A stretch of DNA of 64,000 nt. It comes from Chrysoperla carnea (lineage: Eukaryota; Arthropoda; Insecta; Neuroptera; Chrysopidae). The stretch lies in NCBI RefSeq assembly GCF_905475395.1, contig NC_058339.1, forward strand, positions 10,734,001 to 10,798,000, read 5' to 3'. How positions within the stretch are numbered: position 1 is the stretch's first letter; each line of letters starts with the position of its first letter. A model generated the notes under the pieces. The model did no database searches. It was not told where the DNA came from and saw only the letters and a list, made by a program, of their open reading frames with translations. Both the position numbers and the translations under genes were made by a program. Of this stretch, positions 1 through 13,000 are shown piece by piece.

Positions 1-360
1 AAAAAAAATCATTAAAATATTTATTTTTGAAAACTGCGTAAAATAATTTTAGTAAGGGAAAAGCGACTAATTTGAAACAAAATAAATTATGACACTACTA
101 GAAGTGTGGTCGATGGGATTTGTAATCCCTAACATAACAGCAACAACCTGCCTTTTCTCAAAGGGATTTTTTTAAACAAATAAAGACTAAAATTTTTAAT
201 CATGTTTTATCGCATTTTGAGTCTAGGCTTGGAACCTATTGCTTTAATGTTAGGACCATCTCAAAAGTAGGAATATTATTAAGTGTTTAAAATACCACAA
301 CGATTCTAAGCGCATAAACCTTTTTTAAATATTTCATAAAAATTTGCTATTATTTATATT

Positions 361-524
361 ATTTCTCTAGCCTGTTTTTTCCTGTCCACGCTAGATTTTC
401 CTTACTTCTTGATCAAATTCCACGATTTACCACCTCATTTTAAATTTATCGTGCTGGCTAATGACGATAAAAATAGACTCACGATCTAAAATGTACCGCT
501 TAGGAAATAACAGGCTAGAGAAAT
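361..524. mobile_element. Small MITE with ~20-bp inverted ends
   Basis: ATTTCTCTAGCCTGTT at 361 is matched in inverse at 524 (AACAGGCTAGAGAAAT). The element is 164 bases with no coding capacity. Superfamily not assigned. Confidence 0.6.
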
Positions 525-1257
525 ATTATTAAAATTAATTTTGTTCATTATGTAATTTTATGTAATAAAATTGCCTATAAGTGAAAAGAAAGTAAATTAC
601 TATTGATATTTTGTATTATATTATTTCTGTAGTCTTTTTTAGTTTTATAAATGCATGGAGTAAGAGTATTTTTAAGTATTTCGAAATCCCAAACATTTTA
701 GGAAAATTCCTTAGGAAAATAGTGGGATCTATAACGTAGACACGGTCGGTAGATGTAATTAAAAATCAATTCTTTAACTTGAAATTCTTCAAGTTGAATA
801 ATTTTCTATTTTCCCCTATCTATTAATCACAGCAACTTTAGTATCAAGAAAGCTGGTTTTTTATTGATTATAGATACCTACGTCATTCGTTGAAAAAAAA
901 TGCATTTTTTTGTAAAAATTATTGTAAACATGATAAACATGAAGAAAAAAAAAGGGGCATGTGTGTATTGATTAATAAATATGCATAATCAAATGCAATT
1001 TCCTTATTTTTTCAAAAACAGACATAACAAAAATATAATATTTGAAAATAAAATTATCACTTTATATGAGTCATTAAAATTGGTATTGTTTGGTCAATGA
1101 CCTAAAATTATTTATAATCGCCAAACGTTGGTCTTTTTTACATAATTTATTTACGTTCACATAATTAAATTTATAAAACGATCTGCCAAAAAATTCTTGA
1201 TTCGATTACATTGTCTTAACATCTGTTTTTACATCATCGATCTCATTAAGGCATAGA

Positions 1258-1563
1258 GCCTAAAAGGCCGAGCGGTCTAAGGCGTTTGCCTTTGACTGTT
1301 TGTCCATTTAGACTTAGGTTGCGGGTTCGAATCCAGGCAGCGGCAGTGTGAACAATTTATAATTAATGGGAGTGCAGAATTGATCCCATTGTCGTCGCTT
1401 GGATAAGAACGAAGTAACCGACTCCACCCACATCAAAATGTAATTGGAAATATGTTTGTAATTAAATAAATAAAGATTAACAAATAATGATGTGGGTGGC
1501 CTCTGTTATAGGCGTATATGTCAGAGAAACGGAGGTTGGTTAAACCCCATTATTATTATTATT
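1258..1563 (+). mobile_element. tRNA-derived SINE, family A, copy 1
   Basis: The head carries a pol III A box (GGCCGAGCGGTCTAAGGCG) and B box (GGGTTCGAATCC) spaced as in a long-variable-arm tRNA (Leu-like). A conserved body follows and then an (ATT)n tail. It is flanked by an exact 13-bp duplication, ATTAAGGCATAGA, at 1245-1257 and 1564-1576, which shows retrotransposition and defines both ends. Confidence 0.9.
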
Positions 1564-1576
1564 ATTAAGGCATAGA

Positions 1577-3838
1577 TTAATGTAACTCAAAGGATGGGAA
1601 TAAACAATTTTTGGCAGAAACCAGTGCAACCTCTGGGAAAAATGGGAAAAAACACCCCTAAAACTATCCTTTTCACTTCTATATTACTGTTAGAATTATA
1701 ATGAGGTTTTTTCCATTGGGCGCTTATTAAAGTCAAATACAATTATACTTCGAAAAATTTTAATATCTATGCCGTAACTAACGCTGAATGTAATTAAATA
1801 ATTAAGCATTGTAAATGCCGTCGTCACGTATCGTACGATACAGGTCACTGCATAGGAAAGGAACGCATGCATAAACGATTCAATTCATTGGTCCGAAAAA
1901 AGTGTTTTGGAAAACCAAATTAAACACTTTAATTAATTAAAACTTTGCAAAACTTTTCGAGTGTCTGCTCTAAGTTTAATCTAAGCAATTTTTAGAAATT
2001 TTACATTTTATAAAATTGATAAATAGATAACATTTATTCTCAACCTTGAAAATAAAATGAGTGTTTAACCTCAAATAACTATTTCTTATATTATATTTAT
2101 TTGCGACAATGACATTGAATTCATTCTGTTTGTTTAGAAATCGTTTTCTATTAAATACTACGAGGTGCTAAATATATTTACCAACTGTCATATTTTATAT
2201 ATAATTTCACTTCCTGGTACAAAGGAAAGGAAGTCTTAGACAAGCGCAAAAAAATCGAGACATTTTTTTAATCTCCAATTTCGATAACTCAGTATATAAG
2301 GTAATTTTAACCCAAAAAGTACAAAAATAGGGTGCATTTGTTGACTGGTCGAATAGTTTTTGAGATACGGACTAAAATCGATTCAAATATTACGATATCT
2401 CAGAAACCCTACAACTGGTGCGAATCATTGTTAATTGTACCAAAGACTATAGGATTCCTATGCTCTTTGAATTGTACATGAAAGTGAAGCTAGAACTACG
2501 AACGAGAAGTAATATTACCATTCGAGAATGTAATAAACAATTCGCAGGAGTTGTAAACACTATTTTTCAGGATTAGTTCTTTATTTCTGCACGATTTTCC
2601 GTGAAAAGATAAATAAGTAATCATCTATAGTGTGCTAGAAAAATTTATTTTTGTCTCGCGTTAATATTAAATTGCCAAGATAATTTACTTTTTGCATGCA
2701 ACAACTTTTATTTAACTGATTTCACAAGTTTTTTCAAACTACTTGCAAAATAATCTTTTGAAAATTATTGACACGCACTTTTTGCAAACTGAACGTAGAT
2801 TATAAATGCAAAAAAATATTATTCATTGATTATTACAAATCTATTTTCAAATATTTGCAATGTAAAGTAAATATTGATTGGAATTATAGGCTTTATCATA
2901 AAATTAAAATTATTATTAATTAATAGACTAACCACAATCACATTAAAAATTTATTAATCAAATATTATTAAACAGGGGATAATCCTGATGTCGAATTGGC
3001 CATATTACCCATAAAAAGGTAAAACTAGACTTGATACCATGACAAAATTTGAAAATGAAATTAAAATTGATCAAAAAACGAAGAACTTATAAGCAATCAA
3101 AGATTGCATTCAAAGGTTGTCCATTTCTTTTTATAAAACAAAGATATCCACGTATGACGTCACTAGTGGGTCTCTTCATCTTTGTTTAGGAATTTTAAGC
3201 GTTCATATTGATTGATTTGAATGAATTTTGATATTAATAAAAATAAAATACAGTGGATTCAATAAAAACGCGTCTGAGAAAAGTTAGGAATACAAGAGGT
3301 CAAATAATGACACTTGTATTGAAAATATTCCAATAATTCATTGTTTTGATTATTATTCATTATTTAAAAGTTCACATCCAGTCTGTTGAAATTGAAAATT
3401 GAAATGTACTTGATACTTGAAAAAAATGCTATTTAATGACAAACTTTCCAAAATTGACAGTCAATTATTCATATAATAAGAAAAACCTAGCCAAAATATT
3501 AAGTCATACGTGTTATTGGCTTTCGTGAAAAACGATGGTAAAGTTGCTAGTTTAAGGCGGGATATTACGATTAGGGAAACGAATATGTCAACAATTTTAC
3601 CTAGACTCATACGAATGGATCGTCCTGTATAATAATTTACGATCATGAAATCACCTACAGCTTTTAATATAGTTAATTAATTTTAGCATTAAGTGATACT
3701 ATTGTGCTTTTTATGATATTGATAAATAAATAATTAACATTTAAAATTTAAATAAAAAACTTAAAATATTTTTAAAAAAATGTATACTCATTGAGGATTG
3801 TGGGTATAAAATATTCATTTTATTATTTTTGTTTTCAG
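1577..3838. other. Non-coding stretch before CPT1
   Basis: Apart from the family H fragment I see no coding exon or RNA gene. An untranslated first exon of CPT1 may lie here or further upstream, but I could not place it. Confidence 0.5.
2236..2450 (-). repeat. Fragment of Helitron-like repeat family H
   Basis: Shares CCAAAAAGTACAAAAAT, GTTGACTGGTCGAATAG and TTTTGAGATACGGACTAAAA with the copies near 34.6, 51.2 and 59.6 kb. Confidence 0.75.
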
Positions 3839-4005
3839 ATATTTGATACGTTTAACAATTCACTATGGCAGAAGCTCATTCTGCTGTTGCATTTTCATTT
3901 TCTATCACTCACGAAGGATGGGATGTGAATTTCGATCGAGAGGTTTTACATTTAGTTTGGCAATCTGGTATTCGATCATGGAAAAAACGTTTAGGCAGAT
4001 TTCAT
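3839..4005 (+). CDS. CPT1: CPT1 exon 1 (5' UTR plus residues 1-47)
   Basis: A TTTTCAG acceptor precedes base 3839 and the ATG is at 3865. It starts [20 protein letters not shown], the conserved cytosolic regulatory N-terminus of CPT1, and ends KKRLGRFH before GTGAGT. A longer reading frame starting at 3843 overlaps it in another frame and is a shadow. Confidence 0.93.
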
Positions 4006-7000
4006 GTGAGTATTTTAATTTATTAATAGTATTAACCTCGACTCGCCAGTCTTTATTGTGAATGATAACTGAAATTATTCAGAGATTCGAATAAAATTAT
4101 GCTACTCACTTTTTCCTCTTCGAAAATTGTAAGCGGGGCGTTCTCTTAGGGTCTATGGAATCTTATGAGTGATTTTTCAATAAATTCGGAAATCAGGGAC
4201 TTATAAAAAATCAGCGAACTTGAGCTTCAAAAAAGAATTTTTTAATAGATAGAACGAAGTCTCAAACGTATATTTTGAATTATAAGTATGTATTTTCAAT
4301 CTATGTATGTATGTCTGTTCCTTTGTGGCGCTCTAGAGGCCAAATTCTGAGCCGATTTTAACAATTTTACATCGAGCGATTTGTGTATTTAATACCTATT
4401 CAATGATTCCCTTCTTTTGTATGGTGGTCGCCATATTGAATTTACTGCCATATCTTCAGTGACACTCGCGTTTGGCCTGTAGTGGGTTACAAATGAACGC
4501 ACATGCATACATACATATATAAACTAATAAACACATGAGCACTCCTTTGCGTCACACAGTCGGGTAAAAAGGAGTGCTTGCTTTTTTTTTCGACAAATAG
4601 CTGATTCGGTTTTGCCACACGAACCTTGAGCATGTTGTGTACAGAAAAATAAGACTTATCAGCCATGAGTAAAAAACTAATTTTAAATTTGTTTCTCATT
4701 TTTAGAATAGCGTACATAATGGAGTTTATCCAGCTCATTTATGGAGTTTATGGATTACTATGGGTATAGTGATGGCAGTCCATTTCTCAGGTTATAAAGT
4801 GCCTTATGATCTTGTCACAAAAGTTATGCCATTACTGCCGAGGTAAGTGTAATGAGATTGAAGTGTTATATATATTATTCTACTTTTCTAAAATACAATG
4901 ACATCACTTATTGAACCATATTCGATTTTGGATGCGTGCTAAAATTAGTCTACACACATTCAAGTAAATCAAACCTGGAAAAGCGATAGCTTAATCGTGG
5001 AGTTTTTCACCTGAATTATTTTACTTAAAATTTAATAAATAATTGTAATTTCGTTTTCTTTCAGTGACTCAGTATCGTGGCAGTTAATCGGCTGTGCTAT
5101 TGTCGCTTTGGCAATGTGGTTAACAGTGATATTTACAATTCGATACACCTTAAAACTATTATTAATGTACAAAGGATGGATGTACGAAGCAAGAGGTGCT
5201 GGTAGAAAAATATCATTAAAAACTAAATTATGGTTAGGTATTGTTAAGGTATTATCTGGTTGGAATACACCAAGATTATACAGCTTTCAAGGTTCTTTAC
5301 CAAAATTACCTCTACCATCTGTACATGATACCACCAGACGTGTAAGTATCTACATGGTGGAACACAATTACTGATCGTAAGATATTGACAGCTTACGGTG
5401 ACACTTTTTCTTGCTTCTGCCATTATTTTGGCTTAAAATTGTCATCTAGTGTGACAGAATCCGTTAATCTAACATCAGATTCATAATTAGCGACCAAAAA
5501 TAGCTCTCAGATAACATTTTGGACCATAAATACGTAAAAATTGGGATCAAACATGGCACGATTGTTAGAATACGTGACAGAATTCATGTAATCTGACAAC
5601 GAATTCATATTCAGCGTCTAAAAATACCTACTATCTGACAATTTTAAGTTAAAATAAACATTTTAAACAAATTTGGGCTACATATGCTCCGCGCTGGATA
5701 TTGCTGGATGTCCTATGAAGACGTCGCAGTTTCATTAAAATCGGTGCTGTTCCCTAACTTTTCCTTTGCGTCCCGGCTTATTAGTTGTACTAAAATGAAA
5801 TTTTTGTTTTCTTTTTAGTATTTAAGAAGTGTTCGACCATTAGTTGATGATGAAAATTACAAACGTTTAGAAAATTTAGCACAAGAATTCGAAAATGGTA
5901 TTGGCAAAAAATTACAACGTTATTTAGTATTAAAATCATGGTGGTCAAGTAATTACGTATCCGATTGGTGGGAAGAATACGTATACCTAAGAGGACGATC
6001 ACCATTAATGATTAACTCAAACTTCTATGGAATAGATGCTGTATTCATGCATCCATCAACAAATCAAGCAGCACGAGCTGCATCTTTTATAAATTCATGT
6101 TTAAACTATCGACGATTAATTGAACGACAAGAGCTACAACCAATTATGATCCAAGGAATGGTACCATTATGCTCATGGCAATACGAACGTATTTTTAATA
6201 CAACACGTGTACCTGGTGTTGAATCTGATAAAATTATACATTATCAAGATTCAAATCATATTGTTGTCTATCATAAAGGACGATATTTCAAGGTTGTTAT
6301 TTATAAAGGACGAATTTTAACACCATGCGAAATTGAATTGTAAGTAAATTGAAACATACAATTTTTTCGAATACTCGTAAGTTGTTGTGTAACTTAACTT
6401 CCAAGGAAAAACAAACTTATTACTTTATGTCAAATTTGAATCATTTTGAATCGAACTATCCAAAAATATTTGAATTTAAAACAGCTATAGAATTATTTCG
6501 AAATTATATTATTCGCACTATGGTATTTTAAAGCTAAGATGTCAGCGCTACGAGTAAAAAAATGTAAACCATATCTGTTAGAGTTAAGGCCCACTAGTAG
6601 TCGTCTAATTAAAATAAATTAAATCACGAGTGTTCGTAAATTTTAAACTGCCACTCAATTACATAAATTTTCGTTGAGCAAAAGTCCTTAAATTAAATCA
6701 CTCAATAATTTTTGGATAATTAAGACCTCTACTGTTATTTGTGTAATGGAAAATAATATTTTTTTGAAATTTTGTTTTTAGACAGATTCAACAAATTTTA
6801 AATGATACTGTTGCACCATGTCCTGGTGAAGAAAAATTGGCTGCTTTAACTGCTGGTAATCGAACACATTGGGCTAATACTCGACAAAAATTCTTTAATA
6901 AAGGATTAAATAAAGCTTCATTGGATACAATTGAAAAAGCAGCGTTTGTTGTAGCATTAGACGATATTCCTTATGAATTTGACAAAAATGATCCTAGTAA

Positions 7001-10000
7001 ATTAGATAATTATGGAAAAAATTTACTTCATGGAAAAGGCTATGATCGTTGGTTTGATAAATCGTTTACATTGTGTATTGGAACTAATGGCCGAGTAAGT
7101 TATTTCTATTTTACAATCTTTTAAATTGATTTTTAGCCGATTTTAAAAGCAATAGAAGATTCTTAATTAAGATTGTGTGCCTTTTTTTTAAAGAAATTTT
7201 AATGTGACCATATTCCGTCAAATAATTTTGAATCTAATTCATTGATTATTGAGAAAATAAATTGTTTTTCAAAGCAACTTCTTTCTAAGCAAGCGAACTT
7301 TTAAAGCCGTGCAATTATCTGTGCCTTTTGTAATTGTTGGCATCGATGTTATCGTAATTAATTCTTCCTTAATGTGCAGATTTAGTGGACGTCATTGCTA
7401 ACGCCCGATGCAACGGACGCCTTATTTCTCCGTGATCATGACGTCAGTTGGCTGTGTAAACAAATGCGCTGAGTTTTTGTATGATAATTTAAACTTGTTA
7501 GTTTACACAGCCGTATGACGTAATAACATGGCGATTACTAAATGTTGTTAAGTTTTTAAAGTCGGTTGTTTAATTTGTAGAAAATTTAACTATTTTATAA
7601 TAATTCAAGATTTGTTTCCCTTTTAGATTGGATTTAATGCTGAGCATTCTTGGTAAGCTTAAAATAATATGTAATTAATTGTGCTATTAATTTATACTAA
7701 TAAAAGAATTTGCAAAAAATTTATTCGTTTTAGAGGCGTATTTAAATAAAATATTATATCTGATATTGGTAAGCGGTGTTAATATTTTATCACCCACAAT
7801 AGCTTTTCGTTTTGTCTTTATTTTAATACGGCCTGTTTTCCATACATTTATTTTATAAAATCATAATATATAATTTTTTAAAGCATGTATTCTCATGTTT
7901 TCGAAAAAAAAAAAAAATTACATATTTTATTAAGTTGGTTATTTCGCTATATATCTTAAGTATTATGAATTTGATTCCTTCTGGGAGTGTTAGGAACTAT
8001 TGGGAACTTAAAGTCTATATAGAAATTCATTAGTACCTTTCTAAAAAAGTACAAATGTTGATAGATGCATCACACAATAGGGAATATTCATGAAATTTAA
8101 ATTTAGTTCAAATATTTTTCTTCCGTAACTTTAATGACTGGATATTTCAACTAAACCATTATTTTAGTAATTAATATCATATTAATTACTAAAATAATGG
8201 TTTAGTTGAAATGTGCAGCCCATAAAGATACGGAAAAAAAATATTTGAACCAAATTTAAATTTCATGTATATTCCCTATTGGGATGATTTCCAAATTTTG
8301 TTATCATTTCAGGTGAAGAATTCTTACTTCACAGACAGAAAATTTGACTGCATTTGAATTGACAAGAGTTTAGCGAATTACTTAATTTGATTTTAGCGAA
8401 ATAATCACTTAAACAATTAAAATTGAAAATCTTATAGGATAAATAATTTTCATCAAAATTCGTTCATTGCATTTATTTTTAAATTATTTGTACCCGCTAT
8501 CACCTTGTCAATAGTGGACAACATTTGTAGGCATTTAATTTTTTTATTTTTATCATTGACAATTTGTTAAACTAATCATATTCTAGGGCCGATGCTGCAG
8601 TTGCATCCCATTTATGGGAATGGGTTATGATGGAAGAAGCAATGCACAACCGGTAATTCAATACAATTCCAATCAATTTATTCACGTCTTCTCCATTCTC
8701 TTGCTTTACTTTTTGTATCTATTTATTTTCTTAGCTTTTTCTGTAGGTATGCAGTTGGTGTATGGTCCTACTTTGTAGGCATTTATTTGTATGGTAGCGG
8801 TACTCGCTAATGTATTTATTTATTTTTTTAACTTTATTTTTGCTTTATTCATTTAACATTATAATTATTTGGTTATGGTTATTCGTAGGGCTGATGCTCC
8901 CGTTATGGGACATTTATGGGAGTATGTTTTAGCCGATGAACATGTTGACCGGTAATTTTTTTTTACCTTTTTTTAAGTTTATTTTGATTTTTACTATTAC
9001 TAGATTTTTCGCTTGCATTAGTAAAATATCAATTTGATTTTTTTTCATCAGTGAGTGATCCTGAGTAAATGATTCAGTCAATATAGACGAAAAAAAGGCC
9101 GGACCTGGAAAAAATTACAATACTGACTCTGAGGTTATAGATCGTTAGCGGGGCATGTAAATAACTTTAAAAAAAATTAAGAGAATTTTTCGTTCCGCTG
9201 TTTTTGAGAAAATCCAAAAAAATGGGAAAAAAAAATTTGGAATGCGTTTTTCTCGGAATCTATTGGTTTAAGGGAAAAGTTTTTCAAATAAAAAATGTAG
9301 AAGACATTGTCAGCTACATTTTATGTCATTGGAGCAACGTCATACGAGTTAAATTACAAAAAGCAGGTGGCGTTAAAGTATCAAAAAAGGGTTATTCACG
9401 ATTTTCATTAAGAAAAAATGATGTTTTTGTAAAAGTGTAAATGAAAAAGTTGTTTGACTCAAAATTAGCTTCAACTTTTATTTAAACAATTTTTATGAAA
9501 AACTTACCGTTTCCGAGCTATAGTAAAACAATGTATGTTTAAAATAAACCAAGAAAATAAAAAGGAAATCAAGTACTCCTTTTCAAAATTTTAAAAAACT
9601 TAACTTTCAGATTTTTTAGCAAGCTGTATTTCAAAAACGGTAAGTTTTACAAAAAAATTGTCTAAATAAAAGTTGAAGCTAATTTTGAGTCAAACAACTT
9701 TTTTATTTACACTTTTACAAAAAAATCATTTTTTCTTAATGAAAACCGTGGAAAACCCTTTTTTTGATACTTTAACGCCACCTACTTTTTGTAATTTAAC
9801 TCGTATGACGTTGCTCCAATGACATAAAATGTAGCTGACAGTGTCTTCTACATTTTTTATTTGAAAAACTTTTCCCTTAAATCAATAGATTCCGAGAAAA
9901 ACGTATTCCAAATTTTTTTTTCCCATTTTTTTTGGATTTTCTCAAAAACAGGGGAACGAAAAATTCTCTTAATTTTTTTTTAAGTTATTTACATGCCCCC

Positions 10001-13000
10001 CTAACGATCTATAACCTCAGAGTCACTATTGTAATTTTTTCCAGTCAAAATGCCAGATTTACTGTACCAAAACAAAAGTTGCATTTTTAACGATAATGCT
10101 TTTTTACATCATAAATGCATTCTCTGTTAATTATTTACTTATTTTGATTAAAGACTGATGAAAAAAAGATGCCTGGGGAATTTTTTGCATTTGTAGAGCA
10201 CGTTTTTCATTTTTTGTAAACACTTGCGAATTAATTTTAATTATAACACATTTTTATTTTTAATCAATTATGCTAACAATCATTATTGTAATAAAATCAT
10301 TTTCAATCGTAAAAAGTATTTATTTAAAAATGAATATACAGGTACAGGGTGGACCATTTTAATCTATACACCTAAATATCTCGTTTAAAAAAACTTAAAA
10401 AGAAATTGCTTGATGGGAGATATAATGCTCTGACATCACATTAGACCTAGTTCTTCGGGTTTATTTAATGACAATTTAAATATAATCTGGCGTGCTCAAG
10501 TTAATTCACCTATACTAATTTAATCGTATACGCGTGCGTCTCTAAATTAAGAGCTTATATTTTGTGGAAGTACTTAGGAAGGGGTAAATCTTCCCCCCTT
10601 TGTTAACCTGACTCGCTCGAGTTACTCCCCAAATTATCTCTTGGACTCACCTACTATTTGTGCCACTTGAAATAAGTTGCTGGACTCTAGGTCCACTACA
10701 TATAACTAACCCATTCCAAACAAATGCCAATATATTATTGGATACGTTTTTGCACGGTCCTTATGTCCAGTAACAAATTTTTGATGCAGTGGTATAGCTC
10801 GCCTTGGAGGGGTCCTGTATCAAAATTACTTGGGGGATCCAAATGAAGGATAAAGATTTATTGATTATAAGTTATCACTTCCTCCCAGAAATTGAGCTAA
10901 CCAAACAATTCTAATTAAATATACACTTTTCTTACCTTTTTTTCGGCAAATTGATTTATTAAATCATCTATAGCTGAAGACGATTTCAGTTTTTCTAAAA
11001 TTTCTGCCTCTATAAACAATAGTGACAAGTCTGAGAGCCGTTCCTGTCTCATTTTTACACACTTTAGGGGCCTCTGCAACCCGGGGGATCCGCATCATTG
11101 ATACGGCGGTAGCTACGCCCCTGGTTCTATGATTATTAAATTTGATAGTATATTTCAATTTCTTTCATTAACAATTCATGTCAATGCAACTAAACTTTAT
11201 TATTTTATTTTTTATGATGAATGGATTCAACAAAAAATTAACATATTTAAAAAAATGTATTTAGATATCTTGAAGATGGACATACTGTCGGTGCTCCACA
11301 ATTATCTCCACCAACACCATTACATTTAAAATGGGAAATAAACGAAGAATGTCAAGAAGCTATAAATGTATCATTACAAGAAACAGCTGCATTAATTAAA
11401 GACATCGATTTACGAATATTAATGCACACTGCTTACGGTAAAGGTTTCATGAAAAAATGCCGTGTCAGTCCAGATGCATATATTCAAATGGCATTACAAT
11501 TAGCATATTATCGTGACGCTGGTAAATTTAGTTTAACATATGAAGCATCAATGACACGATTATTTAGAGAAGGACGTACTGAAACTGTACGTCCATGTAC
11601 AATTGAATCATCAGAATGGGTCAAAGCAATGCAAGATCCAAATTCAAATACTGAAGAACGTATAGAATTATTAAATAAAGCATGTTTACAACATCAAAAA
11701 GGTTATCAAGATGCCATGTGCGGTAAAGGCATTGATCGTCATCTATTTTGTTTGTATGTAGTATCCAAATATTTAGAAGTTGATTCACCATTTTTAAAAG
11801 AAGTATTAAGTGAACCATGGCGATTGTCCACATCACAAACGCCACATGGACAAACTGATAAAATGGATTTAAAGAAATATCCAAATTGTATATCGGCTGG
11901 TGGTGGTTTTGGACCAGTTGCCGATGATGGTTATGGTGTGTCGTATATTATTGCTGGTGAAGATATTTTATTCTTCCATATTTCAAATAAGATTAGCTCG
12001 CCACAAACAGTAAGTTTAAACTGTAAATTTTTTGTATGAACAACCTTAAATCTCTCCTATGAATTTGAAGCATCTCTTAAAATTACATTAGTTAACCCGT
12101 CATTACTCGAGTCAATCGTTCGGTAAACTTTAGTCGCGTGATGAGAGATTTTCTAGCACAACCTGAGTCCCTTTAACTTTGTAAATCATAACCTCTGATA
12201 ATTTTATATAAATTTAAATTTTAATGCACTAGTTAATTAAAAATAGTTTGATTACGTGATTATTGAATGATCTTTGAGAGTGAAAATATTAGTACTGGAG
12301 TAAATCTAAGCAAAAAAAGGCTGTTATATGGATTAAAAGTTCGAGCAGTGAAACTTTGGGGTTTTTCTTTTCACATCAAAATAAGTATTTTTTTAAATTT
12401 TTTACTTTCCCGGAGTGGTGCAACATGTTTAAAAAACAAAATGGCGTCAAAAATGAAATTTTTTTCAGAAATTTTATCATTTTTATTTTATATTCGCAAA
12501 AGGAGGCATCGGTGCATATCCAAATTTGGTAGGTTTGTAGTCCATTTTAAGAACTACTCCTCATAATTTTTTGGTGGGGTTTCGTCTCTTCCCCTCCCAG
12601 TTATATATATATGTATACATACATATGGTAAAACAGTTCATTTGACTATAACTTGAAAAATATTCGATTGATTTTAATGAAACTAATATCAATAGTAGGT
12701 TTTATTACTTACAACTTTCGGTTAAAATTTTAGCGAAATCCGTTAAATAGTTCGGCCAAAATTTCCAATTTAGGGAATTGTTTAAAATGGCTGCCATTTT
12801 ATGCCATTTTGTCCTACGAGGTTAAATTTTTTTTTAAATTGTAGCATTTTTTATTATCTTTCGATTTTATAATAAGTGGCTTACCCGTAAAATGACTCCT
12901 TGATCCATATTTTTGCGAAAAACGGAAAATTTAACACTTTCTGGAAATAATTGTTTGGGGGGTGTATGGACTGGCTTTGGGGGGTGTTTTTTGCTTTGGC

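Larger units (their letters stand above)
8952..11264. other. CPT1 intron after exon 7b
   Basis: Holds the 940-base hairpin (9105-10044) and the hAT-like MITE (10787-11123). The open frame at 9204-9440 is the left hairpin arm, not a gene. Confidence 0.7.

Noticed and set aside
12267-12566. Open frame of 99 codons with a near-identical partner at 14071-14343
   Set aside because: Both are the same sequence in the two arms of the 2-kb palindrome; no domain and no splice or gene context.
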